Counted from the first letter of the stretch, positions 46,740 through 56,339 are shown. The stretch is 64,000 nucleotides of DNA from Arthrobacter sp. MMS18-M83 (GCF_026683955.1 NZ_CP113343.1:4402001-4466000); one strand, 5' to 3'. A program made the numbers and translations. The notes: generated by a model not told the origin, from the letters alone.

Positions 46740-48095
46740 ATGCGTCGCCCAGCCCGGATCGGAGCAGCACTGCTCGGCTTAGTGGGCCTTTTGGCCTCGG
46801 CCGCCTGTTCCACCCAACCGCAAACCAATGAAAAACAGACCATCAAGATCGTCTATCAAAAGACGGACTCGTTCACCGCCCTGGACAAGGTCTTTAAAGA
46901 CGCCAAACAGGAATTCGAAGCCGCCAACTCAGGCGTCACCGTGGACCTGCAGCCTATCCAAGCAAACGACGACGACTACGGCACCAAGCTCGCGCTGGCC
47001 CAGCGGTCTCAGGACACAGCACCGGACGTCTTCTACGAGGACACCTTCAAGGTCCGTTCGGACGTCGACGCCGGATACCTGTTGAAACTCGACTCGCAAC
47101 TGGCCAACTGGGACGAGTGGTCCAAATTCAACGAGGGTGCCAAGGCCGCGGGACGCGGTGACGACGGCAGTATCTATGCCGTCCCGCTCGGCACGGACAC
47201 CAGGGCGATCTGGTACAACAAGACAGTCCTCCAGAAGGCCGGCATACCGTTGCCCTGGCAGCCAAAAACCTGGGATGACATCCTGGCTACGGCCCGCAAA
47301 ATGAAGGCCGCGGATCCGAGCCTGGTGCCTTTCAACATGTACGCCGGAAAAGGAACCGGTGAGGGAACGGTCATGCAGAGCTTCTACGAACTGCTTTATG
47401 GCACGGGAAACTCGCTGTATTCGGAACGCGACAAGAAGTGGGTGGTGGGATCCAAGGGCTTCACCGATTCGCTCCAGTTCCTGAAGACCCTGTACGACGA
47501 GAAACTCGCCGTGACACCGGCGGACGCGCTCGATTCGAATGTGTGGAAGAAAGTCTTTGGTGAGTGGCTGCCCCAGGGCAAAATGGGCGCCACCGTGGAA
47601 GGCTCGTACGCGCCGTCGTTCTGGCAAAAAGGCGGTTCCTTCGAATGGGCCGGCTATGCGCAGGATATGGCCGTAGCCAAGTTCCCCACCCAGTTCGGGA
47701 AGGATCCCGGCGGTGTGAGCATGTCCGGCGGGTGGACGCTCGCCGTTGGCGCGAAGACCAAGAGCCCGGACTTGGCTTTCAAGTTCCTGGCCACTGCCGT
47801 GAACAAGAAAAACGCGCTCGCCTTCGATGTCAACAATTCGCAGATCGCCGTCCGCGCCGATGTCGCTTCAGATCCCGGTTACCAAGCGGCCAACCCGTTT
47901 GTGAAGGACGTTTCCGATCTTGTGGGCGTGACACACTATCGCCCGGCGACCGCTGACTACCCGAAGATCTCCCTCGCAGTCCAGCAGGCCACCGAGGCCG
48001 TCATCACCGGCAAACAAGCCCCAGCGGAGGCCGCAGCAGAATACGACGCTTCGGTCAAGAAACTGGTCGGTGACGCCAAGGTCATGCAGAAATGA
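46740..48095 (+). CDS. Extracellular sugar-binding lipoprotein of an ABC importer
   Basis: Captures a carbohydrate outside the membrane. The 451 residues begin with a signal peptide (MRRPARIGAALLGLVGLLASAAC) whose cysteine at 23 is the presumed lipidation site. A type I/II binding-protein fold with the family blocks (TDTRAIWYNKTVLQKAGI...KTWDDILATARKM) follows. Two permease genes follow at 3 and 0 bases spacing. The substrate is unknown; CUT1-type importers handle oligosaccharides or glycerol derivatives. Confidence 0.92.
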   Translation: MRRPARIGAALLGLVGLLASAACSTQPQTNEKQTIKIVYQKTDSFTALDKVFKDAKQEFEAANSGVTVDLQPIQANDDDYGTKLALAQRSQDTAPDVFYEDTFKVRSDVDAGYLLKLDSQLANWDEWSKFNEGAKAAGRGDDGSIYAVPLGTDTRAIWYNKTVLQKAGIPLPWQPKTWDDILATARKMKAADPSLVPFNMYAGKGTGEGTVMQSFYELLYGTGNSLYSERDKKWVVGSKGFTDSLQFLKTLYDEKLAVTPADALDSNVWKKVFGEWLPQGKMGATVEGSYAPSFWQKGGSFEWAGYAQDMAVAKFPTQFGKDPGGVSMSGGWTLAVGAKTKSPDLAFKFLATAVNKKNALAFDVNNSQIAVRADVASDPGYQAANPFVKDVSDLVGVTHYRPATADYPKISLAVQQATEAVITGKQAPAEAAAEYDASVKKLVGDAKVMQK

Positions 48096-48098
48096 CGC

Positions 48099-48995
48099 AT
48101 GCCAGTCCCTGATTCCCCATATCGCGGCTCTTTGCGTCGCAGGTTCCGCTTGCTGCCGGTAGCGCCGTCAATCCTGCTGTTGCTCCTCTTCATGCTGGCA
48201 CCCGTGGCGTGGTCCTTCTACGCCTCCTTCACCGACGTCGCGTTGTCCGGCAAGGCCGCCTTGAACCCTCAATGGATCGGCCTGGACAATTACGCCCGGA
48301 TGCTGACGGATTCCGTCTTCCCGCTCTCTGCCTGGCTGACAGTGGTCTTCGTGGCTGTGTCCGCGATACTCGGACAGAACGCCCTGGGCCTGCTCATCGC
48401 CCTTCTGATGACCAAATCCGGGGGTGCCACAGAGTCGTTCGTGGGCACCGCAGTGATCGCCTCGTGGGTGTTGCCGGAGATCGTTGCTGCCTTCGCGGCG
48501 TATGCGTACTTCAGCCAGGACGGCACGCTCAACCAGCTCCTGGGACTGCTCGGCGTTCACGGCGCCAACTGGCTGTACGCGTTCCCCATGGCCGCCGTCA
48601 TCCTGGCGAATGTCTGGAGGGGCACCGCGTTTTCCATGCTGGTCTACCGGGCGGCCCTCGCCCAGGTCCCGCGCGACATTTCCGAAGCCGCCCTCATGGA
48701 CGGCGCCCGGGGGTGGCAGCGGCTCGCCTTCATCACCCTGCCGATCATCCGTGGGAGCATCGCCACGAATCTCATGCTGGTCACTCTCCAGACGCTCGCA
48801 GTCTTCACCCTCATCTGGGTGATGACGGCTGGCGGCCCCTCCAACGCGAGCACCACCTTGCCGGTGCTCGCGTACCAGGAAGCCTTCAAGCTCGGAGATA
48901 TCGGGTACGGCACCGCGATCGCTTCGGTGTTGATCCTGATCGGCATGGTCTTCGGAACGGTGTACGTCAGGCTCCTCCGCAGGGCGAACCAGTGA
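48099..48995 (+). CDS. Sugar ABC importer permease (first subunit)
   Basis: A 298-residue permease with six membrane helices and the cytoplasmic EAA loop (DISEAALMDGARGWQRLAFITLP) that contacts the ATPase. It starts 3 bases after the binding-protein stop and overlaps the second permease in GTGA. CUT1 family. Confidence 0.93.
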   Translation: MPVPDSPYRGSLRRRFRLLPVAPSILLLLLFMLAPVAWSFYASFTDVALSGKAALNPQWIGLDNYARMLTDSVFPLSAWLTVVFVAVSAILGQNALGLLIALLMTKSGGATESFVGTAVIASWVLPEIVAAFAAYAYFSQDGTLNQLLGLLGVHGANWLYAFPMAAVILANVWRGTAFSMLVYRAALAQVPRDISEAALMDGARGWQRLAFITLPIIRGSIATNLMLVTLQTLAVFTLIWVMTAGGPSNASTTLPVLAYQEAFKLGDIGYGTAIASVLILIGMVFGTVYVRLLRRANQ

Positions 48996-49870
48996 CATCC
49001 CTGCGTCGTGACCCGCGGTTTACCGAAAGGCGCCCGACGGCGGTGGCGGGGAGACGACCCCGCGTCCGGTTAGCTGCCAATGCAGCTTTGGCCGTGATTG
49101 GCTTGTGCTTTGTGCTGCCGCTTGCGTGGCTGCTTCTTGCCTCCGTTGATCCGCACGCCGGATACCAGACGCGGTGGCCGCAATCGCCGTCGTTCGCCAA
49201 CTTTGCCGCTGTGCTGACTCCTGAGCTGTTGTTCCTGCCGCTCGTGAACAGCCTCCTGCTGTCTGCTGGTACCGCCGTCGTGAACCTGGCGGCTGCGGTA
49301 CTCGCGGCCTATCCGCTGTCCCGGTACCAGTCGCGATTCAACAAGCCGTTCTTGTATGCGATCCTGTTCGGCACGTCGCTCCCGGTCACGGCAATCATGG
49401 TGCCGGTCTATGGCTTGTTCGTGCAGTTGCAATTGCTGGATTCAATGCCGGCGACGATTTTCTTCATGGCAACCACCACCTTGCCCATGGCCATCTGGAT
49501 GACCAAGAACTTCATGGACTCCGTGCCCCTGGAATTGGAGGAGGCGGCCTGGATGGACGGCGCCTCGGGACTGGCCACCTTGCGGAGAATCGTCCTGCCC
49601 TTGATGGGGCAAGGGCTGGGCGTGGTGTTCATCTTCGTCTTCATCCAGGCCTGGGGGAACTTCTTCGTCCCGTTCATCCTGCTGCTGTCCACCGCCAAGC
49701 AGCCGGCCGCGGTCTCCGTTTTCAGCTTCTTCGGCCAGCATGGAGCCATCGCCTACGGGGAACTCGCCGCGTTCTCCATCCTGTATTCGGTCCCCGTGCT
49801 CGTCCTTTACACCGTGGTGGCACGGGGCTCGGGCAGCGCGTTTGCGCTCTCCGGGGCGATGAAGGGCTGA
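48992..49870 (+). CDS. Sugar ABC importer permease (second subunit)
   Basis: A 292-residue permease beginning MTSLRRDPRFTERRPT, with six membrane helices and the EAA motif (ELEEAAWMDGASGLATLRRIVLPL). The GTG start at 48992 lies within the last codon of the first permease. No ATPase gene follows, so a shared MsiK-type ATPase encoded elsewhere is likely. Confidence 0.92.
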   Translation: MTSLRRDPRFTERRPTAVAGRRPRVRLAANAALAVIGLCFVLPLAWLLLASVDPHAGYQTRWPQSPSFANFAAVLTPELLFLPLVNSLLLSAGTAVVNLAAAVLAAYPLSRYQSRFNKPFLYAILFGTSLPVTAIMVPVYGLFVQLQLLDSMPATIFFMATTTLPMAIWMTKNFMDSVPLELEEAAWMDGASGLATLRRIVLPLMGQGLGVVFIFVFIQAWGNFFVPFILLLSTAKQPAAVSVFSFFGQHGAIAYGELAAFSILYSVPVLVLYTVVARGSGSAFALSGAMKG

Positions 49871-49888
49871 GCAGCAGGCAGCCAGGAC

Positions 49889-50122
49889 TCAGTCGATGTC
49901 CTCCACGATGGTGCCGTACGGAATGGAATCGTCGAGGTGGGCCTGGTGGCCGGTCAGCCCTGGGTTATAGAGGACACGGACACCGTGAAGCTTGTCCGCG
50001 GCGGATTGCATCAGGATGGGGCGGATGGTCTGGATGAACCTCTCATCCTTGCCTTCGAGGTATTCCTGATAACTGGCTGGAAGCTGAATCATGGCAAAAG
50101 AATAGTCCTGCCGGACCGGCAT
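49889..50122 (-). CDS. Small conserved-looking hypothetical protein
   Basis: A 77-residue soluble protein (MIQLPASYQEYLEGKDERFIQTIRPILMQSAADKLHGVRVLYNPGLTGHQAHLDDSIPYGTIVED). The composition is balanced and unlike a shadow frame. The start could be ATG 50122 or 50092; neither has a strong ribosome site. It is convergent with the permease gene. I do not recognise a family. Confidence 0.55.
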   Translation of the reverse strand: MPVRQDYSFAMIQLPASYQEYLEGKDERFIQTIRPILMQSAADKLHGVRVLYNPGLTGHQAHLDDSIPYGTIVEDID

Positions 50123-50542
50123 GGGGAGGGCTTCCGGACGGGGTTCTCCGGGGCCTACTCCTTGCCGGTCAAGCCTCGCCGCAGTTCAAACGAACAATCT
50201 TCAGAAATCGGGCGAAACGTAGCGTAAAACTGCGTCTTAATTCGGTGGACGATTTGTGGCGCCCGGGGCCCCGATCTAGAGTCATAGTCAAGTTACCGCG
50301 GTAACGTGTCAGCGATCCTCCGCCGGATCTGCCTCTCGAAGGCAGGCAGGAGGGTGTGGGTGCCCCCATGTGGGCCTGACATTTGCACACGGACAACTTC
50401 ATTACAGGCGTAACAGTCGCGGCTGCGCCCTGCTGGAGTTCGTTGCGTGTATCCCCAAACTCAATTCACCGATTCTGCAGTCCACGGCCTTGGTTTTCAA
50501 GTCCCTGGACGCGGGCCCGCTGACACACAGCCAAGGACGCAA
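50123..50542 (+). other. Leader and regulatory region of metF
   Basis: About 420 bases without a supported gene. It contains a perfect 14-bp palindrome at 50292-50305 and GC-rich stretches that could fold. No B12 box is seen, nor any SAM riboswitch that I can recognise. A long structured leader is possible. Confidence 0.5.
50292..50305. promoter_or_regulatory. Perfect 14-bp palindrome upstream of metF
   Basis: GTTACCGCGGTAAC is a perfect palindrome 237 bases before metF. The symmetry and CG centre resemble operators of LacI/GntR-type regulators. The regulator and the function are unknown. Confidence 0.55.
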
Positions 50543-51511
50543 ATGTCACCACCAAGCCTTATCGACACCCATCCAAACTTGACCGGGGCCGCTCCCGTCG
50601 CCTTGTCCTACGAACTCTTCCCGCCCCGCTCTCCAGCGGCTGCGGAATCCCTGTGGACCACCATCGGCGAGCTTGAGGCCACGGATCCCGACTTCGTCTC
50701 CGTCACCTATGGCGCCAGCGGCTCCAACCGCGACACCGCCGTCGAGCTCATCAACCGGCTGCTGCTTGAAACCACCCTCCGGCCGCTGGCCCACTTGACC
50801 TGCGTCGGAAACACCCCGCAGGAGCTGGCCGAGATCATTGGCGAACTCCTGGATAACGGCGTGCGCGGCATCCTTGCCTTGCGCGGTGACCTGCCCAAGG
50901 ACAGCGGCAAGCCGGTCAGCGGCTCGTTGCGTTACGCCCAGGATCTGATCGAACTGATCCGCCGCGTGGAACAGCGACGCTCGGCCCTGCTGTGCGCAGG
51001 CAAGATCGCGGTCGGGGTGGCCGCCTACCCCACCCGCCATCCCGAGTCCCCGAGCATCGAGCACGACGTCGAGGTACTGCTCGCGAAGCAGCGCTCGGGA
51101 GCCGACTTCGCCATCACGCAGGTCTTCTTCCACACCGAGCAATATGCCGACCTGATCTCGCGTGCCCGGCGCGCAGGAGTCACCATCCCGATCATTCCGG
51201 GCGTCATGCCGTTGACGAGCCTTCGCCGGCTCAAGCGCCTCGGCGAGCTCACCGGCGTCGAACCGGCACCGGAACTCATCGAACGCCTTGCCGCCGCGGA
51301 CACTGACGCCGAACGGCGCAAGATCGGGGTCCGCGCCACGGTGGACCTGGCCAACGCAGCCCTCCACGCAGGCGCTCCGGGCATCCACCTCTATACGTTC
51401 AACGAGCACACCTGTGCCCTGGACGTGCTGGACAAGCTTGCCCTGCCCCGGCCGGCCCGCCCTGCCAGCCGGCTCAGCGCCATCGCCCGGCGTCAGGAAC
51501 TCGTCAGCTGA
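50543..51511 (+). CDS. metF: Methylenetetrahydrofolate reductase
   Basis: FAD enzyme reducing 5,10-methylene-THF to 5-methyl-THF, the methyl donor for methionine. The 322-residue TIM-barrel protein contains SYELFPPRSPAA, FVSVTYGASGSNRDT and AHLTCVGNT. ATG 50543 is chosen because AAGGA lies 6 bases upstream; earlier in-frame codons are unconserved. It lies 65 bases before metE, forming a methionine pair. Confidence 0.94.
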   Translation: MSPPSLIDTHPNLTGAAPVALSYELFPPRSPAAAESLWTTIGELEATDPDFVSVTYGASGSNRDTAVELINRLLLETTLRPLAHLTCVGNTPQELAEIIGELLDNGVRGILALRGDLPKDSGKPVSGSLRYAQDLIELIRRVEQRRSALLCAGKIAVGVAAYPTRHPESPSIEHDVEVLLAKQRSGADFAITQVFFHTEQYADLISRARRAGVTIPIIPGVMPLTSLRRLKRLGELTGVEPAPELIERLAAADTDAERRKIGVRATVDLANAALHAGAPGIHLYTFNEHTCALDVLDKLALPRPARPASRLSAIARRQELVS

Positions 51512-51576
51512 ACCTGGCTACAACGCAGCCCCAAAGACAACAAACCTTTTCCACCAACTTCTTGAAGGAAATTCGA

Positions 51577-53910
51577 ATGACTGAGCAGAACACCACCCAA
51601 TTCCCCGCAGCCTCCCTCCTCGGCTACCCGCGCATCGGGCGCCGCCGCGAACTGAAGAAGGCCGTTGAAGCCTACTGGGCAGGCAAGATCGACGCTGCCG
51701 CCCTTGACGCCGCTGCCAAGGACATCCAGCTGACAATTGCCAAGCGACTCCAGGAACTGGGCCTCAACGAAGCCGCCGCCGTTCCTGGCACCTTCTCCTT
51801 CTACGACCAGGTGCTCGACGCCACCGCACACCTGGGCGCCGTCCCGGCCCGTTTCGGCCAGCTGCTCAATGCCGAAGGCCAGCTCGATATCGATGGCTAC
51901 TTCACCCTGGCCCGCGGCAACAAGGAACAGCAGCCGCTGGAAATGACCAAGTGGTTCGACACCAACTACCACTACCTCGTCCCGGAAATCGGCCCCGAGA
52001 CTGACTTCAAGCTCGCCTCCAACCGCATCGTCGAGGAATTCGAGTTCGCCCTGGCCAACGGCATCGAGACCCGTCCGTACATCGTCGGCCCGGTGACGTA
52101 CCTGCTCCTGTCCAAGGCTTCGGACGACGCCCCCGCAGGCTTCGCTCCGCTGTCCCGCCTTGAGGACATCCTCCCGGTCTACGTTGAACTGCTCGGCAAG
52201 CTCGCCGCCGCCGGCGCCAGCTGGATCCAGTTGGACGAGCCCGCCCTGGTTGTTGACCAGGACACCCCGGCCTCGGAAATCCAGGCTGCCGTTGCCCGTG
52301 CCTACGAGGTCCTCTCGGGTGCCGCAGCGCGCCCGCAGCTCTTCGTCTCCACCCCGTACGGGTCCCTCGATGGCCAGCTCGGCACTCTTGCCGCCACCAA
52401 CATCGATGCCCTGCACATCGACGTCTTCAAGGGCGCGGTCCCGTCCGCAGCAGCCCTGGCCGGCCTGGGCAACAAGACCCTGGTTGCTGGCGTCGTCGAC
52501 GGCCACAACATCTGGCGCAACGACCTCGCCGTCTCGGCCGCAAAGCTGGACGAACTGAAGGCCGCAGCCGGCAAGCTCGCCGTCAGCACCTCCACCTCCA
52601 CCCAGCACGTTCCGCACGACACCGCCGAGGAGACCAAGCTCTCCGAGCAACTGCGCAGCTGGCTTGCGTTCGCTGACCAGAAGGCCGTCGAGGTCAAGAC
52701 CCTTGCGGACTACCTGGCCAACCCCGCTTCCGCGAAGGCCGCCATCGACGAAGCTTCCGCCGTGATCGCCTCCCGCGCCACCGCCGAAGGCGTCCAGCGT
52801 GCCGACGTCCGTGCCCGCACCGCAGCCCTCACCGAGGCCGACTTCAACCGCTCGGAGTACTCGGTCCGCGAAGCCGCCCAGGAAGCAGCGCTGCACCTGC
52901 CCCCGCTGCCCACCACCACCATCGGCTCCTTCCCGCAGACCTCGGAAATCCGCTCGGCCCGCGCCCGCAACAACAAGGGCGAGCTGAGCAACGAGCAGTA
53001 CGAGCAGCTGATGAAGGACGAGATCAAGCGCGTCGTCGACCTGCAGGAAGAACTCGGCTACGACGTCCTGGTGCACGGCGAGCCCGAGCGCAACGACATG
53101 GTCCAGTACTTCGCCGAGAACCTCGAAGGCTTCGACGTCACGGTCCACGGCTGGGTCCAGTCCTACGGCTCCCGCTGCACCCGTCCGTCCATCCTTTGGG
53201 GCGATGTCACCCGCTCGGCTCCCATCACGGTTGCCTGGGCCGAATACGCACAGTCCCTGACCAGCAAGCCGATGAAGGGCATGCTCACCGGTCCGGTCAC
53301 CATCCTGGCCTGGTCCTTCGTCCGCGACGACCAGCCGCTGGGCGAGACCGCCAACCAGGTAGGCCTGGCACTGCGTGACGAAATCGCCGACCTCGAAGCT
53401 GCCGGTATCAAGGTCATCCAGGTGGACGAGCCCGCCCTGCGCGAGCTTCTTCCGCTGCGCAAGGCCGACCACGCCGCCTACCTGAAGTGGTCGGTTGACT
53501 CCTTCCGCCTGGCCACCGCCGGTGCGGCCGACGCAACCCAGATCCACACCCACCTCTGCTACTCGGAGTTCGGCGTGATCATCGACGCGATCGACGGCCT
53601 TGACGCCGACGTCACTTCCATCGAGGCAGCCCGCTCCCGCATGGAGGTTGTCCACGACCTCGAGGCACACCACTTCGGCCGTGGCGTTGGTCCGGGCGTC
53701 TACGACATCCACTCGCCGCGCGTCCCGGGTGAGGCCGAAGTCACCGAGCTCCTGGCAACCGCCGTCAAGCACGTTCCGTCCCGCCAGCTCTGGGTCAACC
53801 CGGACTGCGGCCTGAAGACCCGTGGCTACGCCGAGACCGAAGAGTCCCTGCGCAACCTGGTCAAGGCCACCAAGACGGTCCGCGCCGGACTGCTGGAAGC
53901 AGCCAAGTAA
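51577..53910 (+). CDS. metE: Cobalamin-independent methionine synthase
   Basis: Transfers the methyl of 5-methyl-THF to homocysteine without B12. The 777 residues include two (beta/alpha)8 barrels, the zinc ligand regions HTHLCYSEF and WVNPDCGLKTRGY, and the homocysteine-site block HGEPERNDMVQYF. ATG 51577 has GAAGGAA upstream. The adjacent metF makes its substrate. Codon use is strongly biased, in keeping with an abundant enzyme. Confidence 0.97.
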   Translation: MTEQNTTQFPAASLLGYPRIGRRRELKKAVEAYWAGKIDAAALDAAAKDIQLTIAKRLQELGLNEAAAVPGTFSFYDQVLDATAHLGAVPARFGQLLNAEGQLDIDGYFTLARGNKEQQPLEMTKWFDTNYHYLVPEIGPETDFKLASNRIVEEFEFALANGIETRPYIVGPVTYLLLSKASDDAPAGFAPLSRLEDILPVYVELLGKLAAAGASWIQLDEPALVVDQDTPASEIQAAVARAYEVLSGAAARPQLFVSTPYGSLDGQLGTLAATNIDALHIDVFKGAVPSAAALAGLGNKTLVAGVVDGHNIWRNDLAVSAAKLDELKAAAGKLAVSTSTSTQHVPHDTAEETKLSEQLRSWLAFADQKAVEVKTLADYLANPASAKAAIDEASAVIASRATAEGVQRADVRARTAALTEADFNRSEYSVREAAQEAALHLPPLPTTTIGSFPQTSEIRSARARNNKGELSNEQYEQLMKDEIKRVVDLQEELGYDVLVHGEPERNDMVQYFAENLEGFDVTVHGWVQSYGSRCTRPSILWGDVTRSAPITVAWAEYAQSLTSKPMKGMLTGPVTILAWSFVRDDQPLGETANQVGLALRDEIADLEAAGIKVIQVDEPALRELLPLRKADHAAYLKWSVDSFRLATAGAADATQIHTHLCYSEFGVIIDAIDGLDADVTSIEAARSRMEVVHDLEAHHFGRGVGPGVYDIHSPRVPGEAEVTELLATAVKHVPSRQLWVNPDCGLKTRGYAETEESLRNLVKATKTVRAGLLEAAK

Positions 53911-53926
53911 CGCCCAAGTAGGACAA

Positions 53927-53970
53927 ACGACGGCGGCCGGTCACCTCGAAAGGTGACCGGCCGCCGTCGT
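53927..53970 (+). terminator. Strong terminator after metE
   Basis: ACGACGGCGGCCGGTCACCT and its exact complement flank the loop CGAA (20-bp perfect stem); ACTCTTTT follows. It is shared with the convergent DUF2004 gene 38 bases away. Confidence 0.92.
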
Positions 53971-54007
53971 ACTCTTTTAGTTCTGCGTCAGGACCTTCAG
54001 TCCTTCT

Positions 54008-54514
54008 TCAGGACTCCCAGAGGATTTCGTCGTCCACCACGCCGTCCTCATCCGCCGCGACCACCAGGAGCTCGTCGGTGAAGTGTGAGCCCAGGGTGAA
54101 ATCGAGGACGAAGTAGCGCTCCGGCTGGCCCGGGTAGATCGCCACGTGGCCAAGCTTGAGGGCCTTGAGGAAGACGTCTTTGGTGAGCTGCGCCTTGTCT
54201 CGGACGCCGAACACCGCCTCCAGCTGCTCTTCCTTGAGCTGCGTGGAGTGGAAGTGGAGGAACTGCTGGGAGTTGGTGCCGTCCTGGTCCAGCTCCTCGG
54301 CAATCATGTCCCGGACCTGGTCCACCAACTCGGGGAGGTAGCTCAGGCGGTAGTCCACCTTGTGGAGTGCCCTCTCGTCGAAGTGGTCATGTGCCGTGAC
54401 GTTCAGGTCCAGTTCGAGGGGATTTCCGGCGAGCTCGTGCGAAGCCACGTAACAGTGCTCCCGCCCGTGGTTGAGCTCGATTTCCCCAAAATGTTTGCTC
54501 GCTACCTTGCTCAT
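54008..54514 (-). CDS. DUF2004 domain protein
   Basis: A 168-residue soluble acidic protein matching DUF2004 (SKHFGEIELNHGREHCYVASHELAGNPLELDLNV; LGSHFTDELLVVAADEDG). The family is described without known function. It is between metE (convergent) and a LysR gene (same strand, 51 bases upstream). Nothing here assigns a role. Confidence 0.85.
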   Translation of the reverse strand: MSKVASKHFGEIELNHGREHCYVASHELAGNPLELDLNVTAHDHFDERALHKVDYRLSYLPELVDQVRDMIAEELDQDGTNSQQFLHFHSTQLKEEQLEAVFGVRDKAQLTKDVFLKALKLGHVAIYPGQPERYFVLDFTLGSHFTDELLVVAADEDGVVDDEILWES

Positions 54515-54565
54515 GTCTTCAAGATAGTCCCAAACAAGCGGCGTGTTCCAGCATCTTGGAAGAAT

Positions 54566-55543
54566 TCAGGCGCGTGGTTTGGGCGTTGACTTTTGGGTCA
54601 CTTTGGGCGTGGTCGCGGTAGCGCCGGCCCGGACTGCCGCAGCGCTCCCGCGAAGCGTGTCCGCCAGCAGTTCCGTGAAGAGCTGCACTTGCGCGGTGCG
54701 CTTTTCGTTGATGAGCAGGGCGAACACGTTGCGGGCCAGCCGGATGTCCGGCACGTCCAGAACCACGACGCCGGGAGGCCGGTGCCGCAGTGCCAGTTCC
54801 GGTACCAGCGCGGCGCCGAGCCCCGCGGCAGCCATCTCGAGGCTGGCGTGGAAGTCGTCGCTGTAGGCGACGACGCGCGGGTGCAGATTGCAGCTGGCAA
54901 ACAGCCGTTCGATCACGACGGCGTCGCTGGTGCCCGGGTGGTGGATGATCCATGGCATGTCGGAGAGTTGCGAGGCCTGCATTTCGGCGTCTTCCCGGAT
55001 ACCCCAGGACGCGGGGAGCACCACCCGGAAGTCGTCGTCGCCGATCCACTGCCGTTCCAACGTGTGTGGCCACGCGAGCCCGGACTGCCCCACCTGGTAC
55101 ACGAGCGCCAGATCCAGTTCGCCGCCGGTGCGGAGGCCTTGGATGGTCTGGGCAGGTTCGGCCACCCACACGCGCAGTTCAATCCCCAGTTTCTTCCAGC
55201 GCGGGTTCCGCAGGATGTCCGGCAATACGTACGTCGCCAGGCTCGGGAAGATGCCAAGCCGCAGCTCCTGCGCGGGGGAGTCGGTGCTCCGCGAGGCGGC
55301 TGCCAACAGGGTCTCGACGTCGGTGAGCACCTTGGACGCATGGCGCACCATGGTGAGGGCGGCTTCGGTGGGAACCACACTGCGTGCGGAACGGTGGAAC
55401 AGTTCGACGCCGGTGTCCCGTTCCAGGGCTGCCATCTGTTGGGATACGGCCGACGCGGTATAGCCGAGCCGCGTGGCGGCCGCCGCGAAGGAGCCGAGCC
55501 GCGTGACCTCAAGCAGCGTCCGCAGGTGGAGAAGGTTGACCAT
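54566..55543 (-). CDS. LysR family transcriptional regulator
   Basis: A 325-residue LTTR: N-terminal winged helix-turn-helix LHLRTLLEVTRLGSFAAAATRLGYTASAVSQQMAALERDTG, then an effector domain. The target is not evident from position; the DUF2004 gene downstream is weakly coupled and the nrd genes are transcribed away. A basic 25-residue tail ends the protein. Confidence 0.92.
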   Translation of the reverse strand: MVNLLHLRTLLEVTRLGSFAAAATRLGYTASAVSQQMAALERDTGVELFHRSARSVVPTEAALTMVRHASKVLTDVETLLAAASRSTDSPAQELRLGIFPSLATYVLPDILRNPRWKKLGIELRVWVAEPAQTIQGLRTGGELDLALVYQVGQSGLAWPHTLERQWIGDDDFRVVLPASWGIREDAEMQASQLSDMPWIIHHPGTSDAVVIERLFASCNLHPRVVAYSDDFHASLEMAAAGLGAALVPELALRHRPPGVVVLDVPDIRLARNVFALLINEKRTAQVQLFTELLADTLRGSAAAVRAGATATTPKVTQKSTPKPRA

Positions 55544-56040
55544 CAGTGATCCTTAGGCTCGATGCCGGTCGAAAGACCGTGGAAGCCAGCATAGCTGTGT
55601 GAATTCCGTCTCCGCGCCTGCTGTTGCTGTGCCTCTTCAGCCCGTTGGAGTGTGGCGGGCGACTCACGAAACGGTGTTTGCAGGATGCCGCGACACGCCG
55701 GGATCCAAGCGACACGCTGACGATTAATTGTGGCTAAGTAGTCCACAGGGTGTGGATTACGTCTCCGGATTTGGCGGATTCACGGACATTTTTACCCCCT
55801 TTGCCTGTGGACTACCGGTGCGCAAAATGACATACTTGTAATACATCATCTTGGGGTTCCGCTGAGGCGCTTGCACTACATGTAGTATCGATTTACGGAT
55901 TGAGCGGGAAACCAGCACAAGACATGAATAGAGCGTTTGGCTGCCTTAGCGGCCAGCGGGCCAGCATCGGAGTCGGAACCAGTTCCGGTCAGGGCCTGCC
56001 AATACGAAGAGCAAAGACTTCAACAAAGGGGACAGGGATC
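55544..56040 (+). other. Promoter region of the nrdHIE operon
   Basis: About 497 bases without a supported gene. A candidate NrdR box, CACTACATGTAGTA, is centred at 55880 within the perfect palindrome ACTACATGTAGT at 55875-55886. A weaker possible second site, ACATACTTGTAATACA, is about 41 bases upstream. NrdR boxes usually occur as pairs spaced by whole helical turns. Upstream of these, no pattern is seen. Confidence 0.6.
55875..55886. promoter_or_regulatory. NrdR-box-like palindrome
   Basis: ACTACATGTAGT is a perfect 12-bp palindrome with flanks GC and AT matching part of the NrdR consensus ACACWATATATWGTGT. Located 154 bases before nrdH, in the region of a class Ib ribonucleotide reductase operon that NrdR normally represses. 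Confidence 0.65.
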
Positions 56041-56283
56041 ATGACTGTTACGGTTTACACGAAGCCGGCCTGTGTTCAGTGCAACGCAACGTACCGTGCA
56101 CTCGACAAGAAGGGCATCGCCTACCAGAGCGTTGACATCTCCCAGGATGCCGAGGCCCTGGAGCGCCTGAAGGCCCTTGGATACATGCAGGCTCCCGTCG
56201 TGGTGACCGAGCAGGACCACTGGTCAGGATTCCGTCCGGACAAGATCGAAGAGCTGGCACTGGCTGCCGCTTCTGTGGCCTAG
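56041..56283 (+). CDS. nrdH: Glutaredoxin-like NrdH
   Basis: Electron donor of class Ib ribonucleotide reductase. The 80 residues have the redox CxxC as CVQC (residues 12-15), and [19 protein letters not shown] is typical. The ATG at 56041 is preceded by AGGGATC; the longer open frame upstream is rejected. It is the first gene of nrdH-nrdI-nrdE. Confidence 0.95.
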   Translation: MTVTVYTKPACVQCNATYRALDKKGIAYQSVDISQDAEALERLKALGYMQAPVVVTEQDHWSGFRPDKIEELALAAASVA

Positions 56284-56339
56284 TTTTTCAGGACTTCGCC
56301 ACAACAACAAAGTATTCCAATGTAGTCGAGGTGACTCCC

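Noticed and set aside
50123..50542. Cobalamin or SAM riboswitch upstream of metF
   Set aside because: I searched by eye for a B12 box and for SAM-type cores and found none. It needs a covariance search to settle.
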